From contig NZ_CP116615.1 of the NCBI RefSeq assembly GCF_024832785.1, positions 992,001-1,056,000 of the forward strand: a stretch of 64,000 nt of DNA, in the 5' to 3' direction. Below, piece by piece: positions 27,001-29,559 of the stretch. The translations under genes were made by a program, and so were the position numbers. The DNA comes from Fontisphaera persica. GTDB taxonomy: Bacteria; Verrucomicrobiota; Verrucomicrobiia; Limisphaerales; Fontisphaeraceae. The notes under the pieces are model-generated. The model was not told the origin of the DNA. It did not search any database and was given only the letters and a program-made list of their open reading frames with translations. How positions within the stretch are numbered: the first letter of the stretch is position 1; every line of letters begins with the position of its first letter.

Positions 27001-29559
27001 CTCCATATCGCTCCCAATGGCCAGCGGTCTGGAGTGGTGGTGGTGGACATCCAGACGGGAGTAACGACCGCTGACACGTTGCGTGGGCTTTTGCTGGCGG
27101 TGGGGATTACGGCCACGGCTGATACCACGGTGGAAACCACCAATGATCTTTCGGGCGCCGTTCATCTGGCGCCGCCCACGGTGGACGTGGGACGCATCGC
27201 TCTGGGTATTGGCGCTCAACCGCAGGCCCTGGTGGTGACCCATAGCAACTTCCTGTTCACGGTGGAAGTGCCGGGAGGCTTCGAGGTGTGGCGGTTGGTG
27301 GGGGCCTCGGCGGTGCAGGCGGCCGGCGGAATGCCCGGCCAGGTGGGCCATTTGACCGCAGTGCGCGACAGTCTCTATTTTGTCTCCAACAATCAAACCG
27401 CAGCGCCGGCCCTGTGGCGCACGCAGACCCGTCTTACGGGGGAGATATACTTCCAGTTCCTTGCCAACCTGCCCGGACCGGTGCTCAGCATGCAGCCGGT
27501 GAGTGACCGGGTATATATGGTGGTTGATCGCACGCCGGCGAATCCGGGCGACGGCGTTGATTTATGGGTCAGTTATGAAAATGCAGATGGCACCCAGACC
27601 ACCGCTTTTCTGCGGCGTTTTGCCACCGGCTTAAGCCTCATGGCCTCGGCCGAAGCCCCCAACTACGTCACGATTGGCAGTCGTACCACCGAGCGCGCCG
27701 CCCGGGTGGATGGTGTGTTGTATCTGGTCAGCGGCCAGCAGCTCTGGCGTATTTATGACAACACGGAGCGTTACGTGGGTGAATTGATTTACACTGCTCC
27801 GACGGGGGCGGTGATAGCGGCGCTGGAGGTGGTGGAGAATACGCTCTATTTCCGGCTCGATGGCACGCAGGACCAGCTCCTGCGGGTGGAGGGCATGACC
27901 AAGGAGGTGGAAGTGGTCTTTTCGTCCACCGCCATCTCGCAAATGCAAGGCGCCCATGGCATCCTGTTCTTCAACGGCGCTGTTTCGGGCAATGAACAAC
28001 TGCTGCGCACCAACACACTGAACGGCAACCTTTTCTATGCCATTGAAGCCTGGGCGCCGTTTGCCGGGGAAGCGCGCCCGGCTTCGGACCGCGATACGCT
28101 GCGCGGCGGGGAGGGGGACGATGTGTTAATTGGCGGGGCCGATGCGGATGTTCTCATGGGCGGCAGCGGGCTGGACTTCTTCATCGCTGAAGGCTGGGAA
28201 GTGCGTGATTTGGCGTCCGGGGAGTCCATCAAAGCGCCCATCACTGCTGATTACGCGATTAATCAGCCACGGCCTGGTGACTTCGAGGTATATGTGGCAG
28301 ACGCCAATCTGCGGGCGGCGATTGCCCGAGCGCTGGGCATGCCGGTTACCGTGGCCTGGGACGGCAGCCTGCTGGCCCACGGCACCTTCCATGCGTCGCG
28401 TTTGTACTCCATCACCCTGTTGCAGGCGGCGTTCCTCAATATCACCGATCTCAATGGGCTGCGCTTCCTGGTGAATTTGGAAATCCTGAACTTGAACGGC
28501 AACCGGCTGGCTAATCTGAATGAGCTCACCCCGGGCACAGATTCGGCGACGGGCGCAGCCGTGGGACTCACGAAGTTGCGCTATCTGACGCTGGACTACA
28601 ACCAGGTTCCGCTCGACATCGCGGTGCTGGCCGACAACCTGATTGCTCCTTCCCTCCGGGGGGTCAGCTTTGATGGGGTGACCTTCACCCACGCCAATTA
28701 TCTGCAATGGCTGGCGGCGCTCAACAACCTGCAGTTTATGAGCCTTAATGGGGTGTCGCCGGTGGTGGTGCAGACGCGCCTGGGTGAGGTATTGGGAGCG
28801 CCCACGGAGATTATCTCGCAGGATGGCCAGGGAAATACCCTGCCGGCAGGCACGCTGGTGCTCAGCGCGGGGGCGTATGCTTCGCGGCGCTTTGATATTG
28901 GCGGCGGCGTGGATGGGAACGAGCACTTCCAGGTGGTCAAGTCCGGGAACCAGTTCATCGTCACCTTCTTCCAGAACGGGGTGCTGATGGCCACGGAAAC
29001 TTACACCGACATTATCGGCCTGTATTTCGACGGCGGTTATGGCGATGACATTCTGGACGTGGACGATTCGGTGAACGTGCCGGTGCTGGCCTACGGTGGC
29101 GCGGGCAATGACCGTTTGCGCGGCGGGGGAGCGTCCAACACCCTGTACGGCGGGGAGGGTCATGATGGGCTCATCAGCGCGAGCGGCAACGATCTCATGG
29201 CGGGTGGACCGGGCGATGATAGTTACCGTTTCTCCAACGCCTGGGGTCAGGATGAAATCATTGAGTACTTCAATGAAGGGGAGGATACCCTTGATTTGGG
29301 CAACATTACCGACACCGTTACCGTTGAATTGGGGATTGGCACCACCTCTGGGAGCCACTTCATCCGCCATGAGGGCAACCGCCTGGAACGCATTCTGGCC
29401 AATCCCGCTGCGGCCGGCGTGCAGTCGCTGAAAGTGGCTGCCGTGGCGGACCAAGTGGCCGTCTATGCCGCCAAAGTTGTGTGGGGCAATGATGCGCCGG
29501 ATTCAACCAAATTGAAATTGAGGCCAGCGGTGGCGCCATTCAGGTGGCGGGCGAGTTGA
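1..29559 (+). CDS. giant multidomain RTX/FG-GAP surface protein, 5' end outside window, 3' end frameshifted
   Basis: The frame is open from base 1 with no credible start (the first in-frame candidate is a TTG at 46 inside homologous sequence), so the gene begins upstream. It encodes 9,852 residues here. Visible blocks, by window position: a discoidin-like stretch (about 1,000-1,360), short GGE/GDPV repeats (1,738-2,690), RTX nonapeptides (3,320-7,600, and again near 8,440, 11,310, 12,600, 28,090 and 29,070), DLVADIN modules (6,790-13,520), pre-peptidase C-like segments (9,850-10,400), FG-GAP repeats (13,660-18,790) split by four P-domains, PA14 (19,250-19,660), ELWxxDGT-like repeats (19,850-28,030) interrupted by ANND arrays, and leucine-rich repeats (28,300-28,770). 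RTX repeats bind calcium and are typical of secreted proteins; PA14 and P-domains suggest glycan or protein contacts. A role as a secreted or surface adhesin/matrix protein is inferred. The last 15-20 residues before the stop at 29,557 are out of family, which points to a frameshift. Confidence 0.9.
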   Translation, partial: KLIIRGGDQFEDRGDLLVIHNQNGPAIPGTLQTVSFQRRVQVGEDRLGNPIFQQDRDVDTGQLLWDTFRTLNGLGQPANRVGLDGQRFDGVWIDAIERLDLRLTAGDDVFTLLPDAANARAVLPPLDVMVVAGDGHDLIRVQKADGNVAILGGAGNDRVEIHNNHRLDGITGRISFDGDGDIEERSIPVMASEYADIIARSPSVFINSEALDQVVIDGTGVGRRYSRPELGPILFEDVNTHYIQLRVVVQNADGTVRENLVQEMGRQKFGVQKRDAQGRLLWYDAEGLEVLSSASGIPVILERPANTPGARPVYLNEEGKEVFNVTPRKAFVTDFVNGSLLYIDQYGNRVDNNILVLNGPGPDFTVYEHDSGEVEFNRIDVLVSVDGITWVSVKGSQTFPVRLAGDQGFTNNAFARSYDLGGLSFARYIRIVGTDSGNGGFDLDAIGIIHPGVHAPVFHTLLWNTTGTPTELAAVLGAPNSQAQIPNEQKSLPLSNNRVITYMAVAPSLIPVNQVQVVTWRRTEDVRVARSGGNDTVVVSAARSTSTLTGAIENYWAEIYQLDAQGRLQYHRGSASPELKYYLGGERVLDPFTGAPLTYQGGEPVRDVFTGAILYDATGAMRVHAPGDPMYHFAGDPVVHFTGDIQRYLGGEQVYDENGQPVMNPGNVPFLHTGGQAIIYNRRVQLYDLINSQGGRVEVGNYYTPPTFTGVTGNATVVLDLSALPGFAYDLTAADVVGLVVYDGTRIYRLNNNQFSVNAATDRITVNPLGASGPVTLRVSIATPAKYKAGDPVLYYGDERVQIGQPRVDGAGNLKLDENGYVMLYTSTVDAQGRPLFHARGEPVYVLKPGAGSGPYGPDAFVTLTYAGGEAKLSLGNEPRRFLGGEPVYCTDADPLTQAGLFARIAGLGLSEGILLTNLESVNVLLGSGHDTFQVKTAPAELWVYGGAGNDTFNVHSDYFSLDDLRFPVRLDAGPYLGGRAELGATPYLNTSGGNNNVLFVSDQNDPDADGAVEITRDTLRGLAPAEITYTASNGSFRSLYDAGLGTFSNAILIRGGTGGNQMTVSSTRANLGVVEVTAVWSGTGADTVSITDTTPRYLLVRGQTGNDRIDATLTAAGVTAFGDEGNDTLLGGSGNDFLMGGDAMDVISGGVGDDVLAGDGAVFERASNYGLRRFETTNDAEGGNDNLAGGEGADILLGGTANDTLSGGTGDDILLGDGGYILFDAANRPVRIAAIQHQGDGNDLLDQTGAAGADILLGGSGDDQLYAGGEEALENILLGDNGVVVLNDPNAAPGETWDIYTHQPQYGGRDVLMGGPGNDILLGGSGGFDAPGMGGDTMSGGDGDDILVGDGGYITRDPQRRVTEVRSIDLSYGGDDVLDQTGNQGRDILMGGAGHDQLYGGADVLTDILLGDHGVVYLQTGDSANEFDVATLGPEVGGHDILRGGAGEDILLGGSGDDGLDGDEGDDIVLGDNGYVWRDADGAIRRVETRSPEYGGNDVLDQNGGQGLDILLGGSGNDSLYGGPGSEGNVLLGDNGVVAGGTRAIWTDTAAADANDIYTKDVVAGAPSVAYGGHDFLYGSGGNDVLMGGMGNDVVFGGAGDDILLGDGGYNDRDATGLLLEIRTAEAAFGGNDFLDYLSYSGPLSHAAWAAGSDVLLGGTGDDTIDAGLAAQPHLMFGDNGRIGFVVGDRDPRSLDGQYGGRDRITGSPAADIIIGGSGGLDAAGVGGDVIAGMGSDDILFGDGAHIAYDVFGQLIFVESVDLGLGGDDVMDVHDLTEVRNYITEYGNAFAQTIATGADLIIGGYGNDLAYGGTGEVSTDVMLGDNARVTLALVAGFRSVVILNNERFVLTGPFTGIETVGAAGGNDRLYGGLGDDIILGGPADDFLVGGAGDELMFGEGGRDVLYGGDALYAEQHFRWSNEAERAVKMTLPLDWTQAEAMQPTGYEPPLITPAVLMGQSVAGANDGQDVLFGGADTDWMFGGGQIDFLDGDEGDDYLDGGAGNDYLTGGPADDVILGGDNDDILHGDFDMDGSFVGVAGRDQIYGGPGSDRLFGEGGPGSLAGERMWGGAGVDYLYGYAHTTGTSTQTQLLAETQIVGSEMHGGPDNDWLYGSIRKEVIYGDGGAEFIHGDWFYTRTYAVNPWAATLGGDDKIFGGAGEDQLLGGGGSDELWGGPDSDWLEGQDGVDKLYGGEGIDMILLDSNPEYRFFGDDFNGHYGNYVRGDALDDNATDILLIEGTDDRDTILISEEVAIIGDLNVPNNGLVSFVSTFTLTLTLAGQTRTADFTVNISLGIDNAIDRLNQAFTQPGNPFFAYQDGTGRRHGYVEAVRRGNQIAMVTRGFGRQAVLTISNVDVNTRNYLGLGRATGMQQGVEQLVVDMIVGGVTEIQFDQWPQRGILTRGGTQHTAMGTWRNAQGVPMVEQFRISGLGGNDTLGFLPGAAAVDMSALNARSFDWVGVMDGGPGNDTLLGSNGRDRMDGGFGSDTLYGFGGDDRLFGDGGPGQGLPSDDDWLFGGEGNDDLIGGQGTNRLYAWPLDPNIGGINDPAITELRFTDQLRGVVTDTNRIARIVATADAPADGILTADAHFSLVIGPNRPVDVVVRASATDGSDNIASVPNESVDDLVADINQALAQAGLSAWVVAKRAQDGNGQVTNRIALETLGTTLSITNIPAGNAAATEWRLAQGQTSVMGVLLGSGAAPVDGRISSPAGASLTLLHNNTFATISLTKAETAGNTTLDQLIAQINAKLAASPLAGQVVAENSGGRILLRSQFTSLKLLSQFGVFVDPATGQYYNNDGDGRYAVVDTGLNRMLGSPRNDLLFGGTGLDFLYGNGGNDTLFRADGTTFESLDGGLSGDDWKQYARESTKVWYYRATNADDVIEVNFVTEPGLLQDLHLITRLTNNNGNFTFSAQVKLNFNATDAHGNPIWNPVDAYVDYTALREQAQTGAPSSPLGQARLQYRQQEMASNLLPPEGDFIAIIIDALEGNDRITVGPTVQKTVWVDAGPGDDVVEFLSGNAILADKAERPHRNDIPDFAYGLGWAALVSRGDIVDWTLGVATGVARFNLSLNGARDAYTLALPASGVNGLSDNTTAAHLVADLNAALKAANLDALISVVALGQRIAFVPAPNSPVVSIQINSTDASVVDALAALRFKPEDIAGQAVLTGGAAAPVNGVLASDLRFSVRINGGQPVTVFLPASATNGVDNTANASLDDLVADLNEAIERSGLGSALRAGRVDNRVRLYTTTAVANASLALNAPANSAMLDQLHFADGQEASAVYVLSRNVSFTGLTMDSADDVDYFVFMLGAIPQPGAGIRLASASVLDGLGLSIYDLNQLNQFGVYVPVTINPDGPDLEGGNNSLQSAYLLTNIEDFSRITNLTIHRDTALDVDYYRFTLAQDGTAADRFSLLQVEADEWLRLELLDGTGTVLRSGDTQLKNNVTLSLNGLARGTYYVRVTSGANTGLGTITRAGLPDVLRLTGGDFNNPAAVVVDPAGANNGFRIRADGNGSAWNNVLVVIRGGAAAGAETAVYDNSDRSLTLTIADGVSTAAQIVAAIENAHLANPGAMPFRAALFGANNNGAGTVRYGDLPNAIKLQHGDAFNKAKVILNPMGANNALTIEAATFGNAYNGTVVVFRHGATPAVAFDPVNLLLTITMVEGVTTTNEIIQLINNAGPAVPFVASLFETNRTAAYELYPSLGAKGNSILNLSGRQNGFISFAGLQPGVPYLLKVNSPNLVPTIYSLNFQIEAGGAASTVSLATSNNVVRRDVILGGAGHDVLKGGMGEDWIFGGPGNDVLSGGLDRQASDLLFGGPGDDTFQILPDLLPLLNNSDQTFIPTTVDQLFGGEGNDRVLFLGGDYDNVSRPIPDFASIRYNRILHRYEFTSLLWDSANQRFVTETVPGATLVATNSPPVDGRLAADLAFGLLLDGVEYAITVNHRLTHGVLVAAQPFAGVLGMGQSRGFRLTLGAAYDTTITVNGPVATLNDLVARVNDALQASPVAGSVVAFASGGRLGLRVQGIVDAEVLTVGVAVNRTLADLEFFGFETAAAPGQSAPINNSAADLAADIAVAMRTAVNMATGATEDITDRLTATSIQGRLAFLTTFMAKDLRLAVPVSGVRAEAGRALGLVPGQVAVAKTVYTQLYFFYQANGVERTVIDLRAGNDVFRADPGFTFPNLASEWGIKTGDYEQQGILSQLEIYGGTGNDRLFGGPYNDRIFGGDGNDFIAGGLGNDLIDGGPGRDLLAGNTTSEPDDFEYVTRNAVDGQNDDVNYAAFLPDIMAQAEIKGLTLHEGDMGDYYIIRTPAALKQFNASTAAGLTAAMIAVMFDDPVQQSFFQHALQQHQLGLFLYAAADTDPGAALSILPVEKFTGVPEYYILHVVNLRAYQVKAVLPGPDNGRLAQLARFTLTLGAERYVITVDHTATQDNNHLDAMVADLNHAFTLAAPVGGGAAVNLANRVYAYNEGGYLILQSKLPANIAIDLDTLTGAAAFGFGAHQTSAGQAAAMGRYKITFNTDPNNGAAAGHTIDTSANQAGLLINSVDAAFRPVVIPLGDINGDGFADFVAGVKDDIFGGLTTIRIYLGGHYPEPRNPDGSFVDLNNNGRADDQSLFYLALASVQINLPAPVLRESVTDATLRSYFSVPGDLNGDGIHEVVVSVSRSNGAADGRTGVYVLWGRPDNPATLPPDGWGTSIINLTTAADVILTAPSGVARAEMAGDVTGDQRGDLLVQLNNVVYVASGNGLVSGAIASLPIRYVAGTVGHFAGIGDFNGDGKEDFAILDTATNKVHVITAVPAGVTTLAGLNTPSDTRYEASASLAGYRLVALGNVNADGYADFALTAQAGSLIFRGKAAAGVLVSGTDALRVPAGQIIVGAGRFNDDASWDIAAVQLERSPRLEESGLYLVHAVGALYLGDANIFSGLGTSNPVIRQPAVVFEPGRPMYVDEVGAVAPSGFFAMVGDVNRPARTLPAHGSFVLAGDTITLNVTTFTYDTAYNFDGTDVVIVPDLASGPAVATLDTSAGRGKYVITVRVRSNGTTSTAEVVAALNALADYDAVGGSGAALVTGPATLVNVLKPTQDGLADVVMAEALGSELRVFMGAAFSDYFNPGSNLPPALPRLYRFEMATPNLSTPGSGNYQGIDITGSNGVNPAPNIDQAFVIEGSDGSQRLANAQNIGDFNGDGRNDFMVYGATRAYIFLGPLQTLGLEEVTTKADYILNLTVLGRPAAQAGDINGDGIAELAFIRYDNATGETSITLFSGGPQHVLPREINSLAVLDANWSWQITLSAQEIHGATAQVYLLHSFGLRNPANNLPASDVAVVAQQPVDNNLRPNLRNVYGYLFAGRLLPRGVAVNSAHAAKQVDLQLFSAVFGTGVIHMPVPNVAADAVATQPVQFAQTQSVTSTVISTIPAATLSAPIAQANFGTMAIPDYDWFTGQPGVANSSVIFSGVTGALYSVSVNLTLYHTWVGDLEITLIAPDTRTVLLFNRRGGSSDNIINVTFDSAAATSIGQAGAPYANASYAPEGNLNVLRGMNPNGTWTVRVRDLASGDVGQIASVGVTLRTVAGVGALNAMQAVSSALTGTLTDLDLRVSLSHPNLADLRLSLVSPNGQSFLLFDYGTLRAGPGLLSETVFDQTASVAIGLGTGNFTGQYQPVSAATWDTIIAAVGGQWKGTWTLRAESRSTITGTVNGWRLDLRTTDAVSSQIVTTGPAIAQISDVDVRVSLTHQHVGDVQLRLLYDNGVTQRLIGLMAANPLRHGTGLDQLVFDQDVATPLGTGTGVYTGGVRPEIISGTLNLDALNGLSPNATWTLLIVDTKGDYIGTVSTWSLAISSNPTVSTLAIGNAPQAAQNNISTDRILTDVNVRVTLQYAEMQHLRAALMSPDGLVVTLFDQQITGANLTQVLFDDEGAAFVPGPLAAGARVQLPSGASLSVLNGATRANGEWQLLLWDDDGTNLAGNLVEWSLELTFAPSTVDTAVIGDVNGDGLEDLGFSMPRFALPTVAEGALPSTGRVYVLPGRPVTAPTMLRLEQDAAAVFSGVSLGGGMFALGDLNRDGYDDFALARLREDALLPGLLIILGRADYQRQGPPQRLLADQAAAIRLRQLPRDQFGATSLIGTLAATAGDYNNDGKMDLVVTQTRVIQTTDYSDNLNPGGQLVLNRQERGRVILFHGVMDKASDLVLDLPPEGAARSGYGDLVVEGSGEYDRLGTLPGQAGLDLNGDRIADLMIGAPFADGFASGVARVDAGRIYVLYGNNLLFQMPEYYAILTNRTISGSGDYLVNIGTGRPTIFRDSDRDGDGLPDDNRYVLMAGEHERWYRFTLLGDGQSGQYLRLTPAALERVSEQVYAIASGNLADVDFHLLPGGNTLEVRSAFGLSYDYFEYAGVEQLAVGYYWVPIQSGWSFIWTPVPYTYSITNYPENLADVFTAAGARRTSGFAANLDLSQALRSTLFALRFQGFIRIGAGGTYQFWLGSDDGSRLLIDLNNDGDFNDANEVLSNDGLHGYQEMASPTLNLAGGRSYRIQVEYFQRFGGAALRLMYGGPDTGGEKVDVPDSAYRNDANLRVGVMEFDLSRFLPYLNTPEKIESVKLFLRSAADASGSVPRHIVDVAAAGYQLFFVVNDPATPAQWQLYHSDGTPANTRQIRVFTSQPQQLTPAGDQIYFVLNGNLLYQADRLDARQVGTLATGVATGLKGAGESLYFVQDHSSGDDYLWMARNGSLTQVRDSAGNPIKNPSQITVAGGQNVYFIADYGDAGTALYLAQDISVNLVRQPGTATATAPKGLVSFENRLYYVGESSGQTLLFRVEGGTSNVVGALAGADHYQFVQAGGRLYLAARAADETSLGLFRVPAGGGSVSSVNFESESGGGLVNVFTEMIAFDGRALVAAVGNKGYELYWLDESGGAPVARLVMDIRAGNDSSSPAELTVLANTLYFTADDGSGMRLWRLNTGGSPGTPAKVTSGSLDSLANPRYLTVVGTDLFFAGGTVGSQKLYRLSTGNTAVAGTYGDNPEDIVATADGTMLVFSASTSGQKIRYLWTSANGVQQMVGGSRPSVTVAVPGLNNDFRVTAHNPDTGLAGVRVVLVNNPGASAADKVTYTGGVITININPGVTTANTIVGWINADTETSTVWDAVVVNDGGGSAGTGVVNLADATTSGGNDGVKATAVMTVQSTLPAGAVTLTFTAKTVGVAANGYGFTLLDNGTLTTNTVGSLGSGSSIIMNIANGVTTYGTLKTWVQNNTDFTLTVTGAADGDAITFLPVTSNSHASATPATASLVVGKQGGGSVTFSLMATSANNGVALNHTRIFVFDDGTVTGNNATVTYSAGMLSININSGTTTAGTVISELTANNRFTATLAAGLNGDILSVPTATFAGGATPAQATATLNGVTVTRSANVSDTLRVRFNVSNSYSDNISAVYDATYNSNQGLLDIFVKGNAGVTASDIATWVNTGANHTGSNNLASFVARYSISGGSTTINSGDDGDATNLSGGTDGYARATLNSVLGGWSLVVRAPNTGTAYNGDVVYVLDDGTLGSGAAAATYDTSGTPDYLRINIRGSSALATTVTDAVQAVSHGGNNFVVESTSGANAEAAYANTGNSGVSAQTLILGGGQNDVIVKTSDRLVTLRLIHDGTLAGGVPTLNGTYTPGVSTELRINIRSGVTTGLQLKNFIDGLATFDAVLTASDGGVNDGSGVVHPWGVPVTSGGGVDAAFASVLITPPGTFNDIRLVAVNPGAVFNGVVVKFDRLTDPNATNAFVTYNHSTKVLTVLMRPGVTPVTDIMGKINALRVDVVGDATPDPVWIAGTPVVAVAGTQVDVTVGGSGSARATGTFTVGGETIRITANSTGAAYNNTDVVITKSLTSGVANANLNTSGGAGNYVLTLNLRMDDSSTVEDIIAAINTTAFTAASPTAGTGAINAADGVTTVLDATRHVSGEKFNGRYYFVAWSSSAGEQLYYHTGAAVSSSPVFDAVTAGAANPADYVITVLGVFNNRLFFTAGVGAQQHLYALNTSDVATAVTVNAGANRLMNISGFQVLGGQLYLSADDGVNGQELYRSADGVAFTRLQVNTSGPSNPLEATLAGGTVYFTATATGAESGRSVYDVSALSTPLTTQEVVRNPGLLAALNEGLVFSLGNDLMKAEGANASLIATLSQLQGKASNPSVGTPYALMTVGARVFFATNLATGFLLWSTDGTLGNTNYVNSADQLSGGSTTLGRILDVGGQMYFTVQNASLPLPHLLYYFNSNLPPSSLQIVQLDRQATAYALLTPGRDGLFYTVNQQLYVAHPGGREALVGYGNARHLATVAERLFFVNGPEGDIYRSDPAPSVQQRNTRLLADFGGARLAGYVVKVLHGESDGRVTPADGAAGVSYTFSMPTGETEVDLTSVVREFLRLGWTRLAIRIEALTAKPLLIYTALNDGGGSTLTATIARQNGIVADVYTAEGRRVAQGQAIIDLRNLDSGTYYLRVYDPFAETDGGSATSVTDNSGNRVPAPTQLTEVNGTLYFLTAGKLWYTSGTIALEVLTAGGASLSGTISQLTNVNGVLFFARQNGASHEIWRVVNGIAAQVAGPALSGAPAQLTAVGGRLFFTVGGTELWATDATPALVRVADGLTQIQNLTAAGARLYFTVNNGALRYSDGTAVFTPTLAELMPGSRAAEAVTMAGGFFYYTLNNSATGRVEVWRATWNAGNTLAAQQGQLVAVLPANSSQARLLGVTHNLVYFTLQSGTQWQLWRTDGTAAGTILIANLPGPANALAIEPPFQIRLVNDGRVTGSNPPLVSFADNVLTISLDPANTTTQAIADAINALAGFQATANLNATFPTTGLTETSLIGGVAAAYASFVVRPAGANNDFIISAAKDGPAWDGKQLVLVHDGSLAPSAVRVDYDGQVLTITLNSGQTSASAIVAAVDALDDWNARADTALETGNTLAGTVDITTVAAPTSSFVSAGGILGVSATARLALPGANNDLVLLGDRLAGSLFGGVVVRVVDTGKVKNGQALLNNNLHIAPNGQRSGVVVVDIQTGVTTADTLRGLLLAVGITATADTTVETTNDLSGAVHLAPPTVDVGRIALGIGAQPQALVVTHSNFLFTVEVPGGFEVWRLVGASAVQAAGGMPGQVGHLTAVRDSLYFVSNNQTAAPALWRTQTRLTGEIYFQFLANLPGPVLSMQPVSDRVYMVVDRTPANPGDGVDLWVSYENADGTQTTAFLRRFATGLSLMASAEAPNYVTIGSRTTERAARVDGVLYLVSGQQLWRIYDNTERYVGELIYTAPTGAVIAALEVVENTLYFRLDGTQDQLLRVEGMTKEVEVVFSSTAISQMQGAHGILFFNGAVSGNEQLLRTNTLNGNLFYAIEAWAPFAGEARPASDRDTLRGGEGDDVLIGGADADVLMGGSGLDFFIAEGWEVRDLASGESIKAPITADYAINQPRPGDFEVYVADANLRAAIARALGMPVTVAWDGSLLAHGTFHASRLYSITLLQAAFLNITDLNGLRFLVNLEILNLNGNRLANLNELTPGTDSATGAAVGLTKLRYLTLDYNQVPLDIAVLADNLIAPSLRGVSFDGVTFTHANYLQWLAALNNLQFMSLNGVSPVVVQTRLGEVLGAPTEIISQDGQGNTLPAGTLVLSAGAYASRRFDIGGGVDGNEHFQVVKSGNQFIVTFFQNGVLMATETYTDIIGLYFDGGYGDDILDVDDSVNVPVLAYGGAGNDRLRGGGASNTLYGGEGHDGLISASGNDLMAGGPGDDSYRFSNAWGQDEIIEYFNEGEDTLDLGNITDTVTVELGIGTTSGSHFIRHEGNRLERILANPAAAGVQSLKVAAVADQVAVYAAKVVWGNDAPDSTKLKLRPAVAPFRWRAS
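1738..2690 (+). repeat. short GGE/GDPV repeats within the first giant protein
   Basis: About a dozen short units of roughly 10-15 residues recur around a G-[GDE]-[ED]-x-V core: GGERVLD, GGEPVRD, PGDPMYH, AGDPVVH, GGEQVYD, AGDPVLY, GDERVQI, RGEPVYV and GGEPVYC. Each is followed by a few residues that read like another copy. A beta-rich segment (2,090-2,340) separates two clusters. I do not recognise a named family; a repetitive beta structure is inferred. Confidence 0.6.
3320..5740 (+). repeat. RTX calcium-binding repeats arranged in ~130-residue super-repeats
   Basis: Many GGxGxDxL-type nonapeptides are visible (GGSGNDFLM, GGTGDDILL, GGAGHDQLY, GGSGNDSLY, GGMGNDVVF). They sit in a higher-order unit that restarts at a G-D-[GN]-G-[YA] motif at about 3,644, 4,045, 4,411, 4,810 and 5,221. 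That motif is followed by a D-x-x-x-x-x-V/I hairpin and then a 'GGxDxLD' segment. Known RTX repeats form a calcium-filled parallel beta roll and fold after type I secretion; here the roll would be interrupted regularly by a non-RTX loop. Confidence 0.85.
5890..7602 (+). repeat. second RTX block (two clusters around a DLVADIN-like module)
   Basis: RTX nonapeptides occur at 5,900-6,600 (GGAGNDYLT, GGDNDDILH, GGAGEDQLL) and again at 7,387-7,602 (GGPGNDTLL, GGFGSDTLY, GGEGNDDLI). Between them, from about 6,700 to 7,100, is a beta-rich module with a possible ligand- or structure-forming role that resembles the DLVADIN modules further on. Confidence 0.8.
6790..13520 (+). repeat. dispersed 'DLVADIN' modules (about seven copies)
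   Basis: Copies lie near 6,790-7,095, 7,720-8,075, 8,100-8,350, 9,190-9,480, 9,510-9,840, 11,735-12,410 and 13,190-13,520. Each has a 'P-x-[DN]-G-x-L' entry, a beta strand ending in a polar V-x-V pair, then a helix-like 'DLVADINQAL' or variant, a short 'V-V-A' strand and a final hydrophobic strand. The 11,735 copy looks like a truncated unit fused to a full one. RTX and other blocks separate the copies. I know no functional name for it. Confidence 0.55.
13660..15830 (+). repeat. FG-GAP-type repeats, first half
   Basis: Calcium-loop motifs of the D-x-N-x-D-G type recur: GDINGDGFADF (about 13,670), GDLNGDGIHEV (13,940), GDVTGDQRGDL (14,160), GDFNGDGKEDF (14,310), GNVNADGYADF (14,490), GDFNGDGRNDF (15,535) and GDINGDGIAEL (15,700). 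FG-GAP repeats are known from integrin-alpha-like beta-propellers. An ANND-like unit at about 14,925-15,215 interrupts the series. Confidence 0.85.
16170..17920 (+). repeat. four tandem P-domains (proprotein convertase P/Homo B type)
   Basis: Four successive units of about 120-130 residues (near 16,320-16,710, 16,720-17,105, 17,110-17,505 and 17,515-17,920) share the P-domain pattern: a V-x-L-x-[HY]-x-x-x-x-D-L strand, an 'L-x-S/A-P-x-G/T' hairpin with a leucine-phenylalanine strand (TVLLFNRRGG, SFLLFDYGTL), a 'LNGLSPNATWTL' type segment and a 'W-x-L-x-L' end. P-domains normally sit C-terminal to subtilisin-like proteases; no protease is visible in this part of the protein. They lie between two FG-GAP stretches. 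Confidence 0.8.
17930..18790 (+). repeat. FG-GAP-type repeats, second half
   Basis: Repeats resume immediately after the last P-domain: GDVNGDGLEDL (about 17,945), GDLNRDGYDDF (18,160), GDYNNDGKMDL (18,380) and the full-length style 'LNGDRIADLMIGAPFADG' (18,660) followed by 'GRIYVLYGNN'. This is the strongest FG-GAP match in the protein and suggests one propeller whose blades are separated by the P-domain array. Confidence 0.8.
19250..19660 (+). other. PA14 domain within the first giant protein
   Basis: The segment carries the PA14 hallmarks: a strand with 'LRFQGFIRIGAGGTYQF', then 'WLGSDDGSRLLIDL' (the conserved SDDGSRL strand), a hydrophilic insert with acidic residues, 'LAGGRSYRIQVEYFQ' and a closing 'AALRLMYGGP' strand. 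PA14 domains are known carbohydrate-binding or adhesive beta-barrels in glycosidases, yeast adhesins and surface proteins. Carbohydrate contact is therefore plausible but not shown. Confidence 0.85.
21160..23790 (+). repeat. array of about eight tandem 'ANND' modules
   Basis: Units of about 105-115 residues begin near 21,160, 21,500, 21,820, 22,140, 22,480, 22,800, 23,120 and 23,465. Each has a 'G-x-x-N-D-[FIL]' entry strand, an 'N-G-V-x-[VI]' strand, an optional D-D-G-T-[VL] turn, a strand 'L-x-I-N-I' and a helix-like 'GVTTAxxI' segment with N/I-N near the end. The array sits inside an ELWxxDGT-like stretch. I know no family name; I label it after the A-N-N-D core seen in several copies. Confidence 0.6.
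26260..27185 (+). repeat. three further ANND modules, first one truncated
   Basis: Two full copies start near 26,500 (PAGANNDFIISA) and 26,840 (LPGANNDLVLLG). The one before them begins abruptly in mid-module at about 26,265 with 'FQIRLVNDGRVTG', directly after an ELWxxDGT-like 'ANLPGPANALAIEPP' segment, so its first half is missing. Confidence 0.55.
28290..28770 (+). repeat. leucine-rich repeat segment near the end of the first giant protein
   Basis: After a short RTX cluster, the chain reads 'ADANLRAAIARALG', a typical N-terminal cap of bacterial LRR proteins, followed by LRR-like strands: ITDLNGLRFLVNLEILNL, NGNRLANLNEL, LTKLRYLTLDYNQV and LNNLQFMSLNGV. Such segments are protein- or glycan-contact surfaces in other bacteria. 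Confidence 0.7.
29493..29510 (+). other. frameshift point separating the two parts of the first giant gene
   Basis: Frame 1 reads W-G-N-D-A-P-D then turns into a lysine/arginine/proline-rich tail unlike the rest and stops at 29,557. Frame 3, blocked upstream by a TGA at 29,490, reads F-N-Q-I-E-I-E-A-S-G-G and continues in family. Adding a single T after GAT at 29,500-29,502 joins them as N-D-A-P-D-F-N-Q-I-E-I-E. The site is a short T run. A real mutation, a phase-variable site or a sequencing error are all possible. Confidence 0.7.
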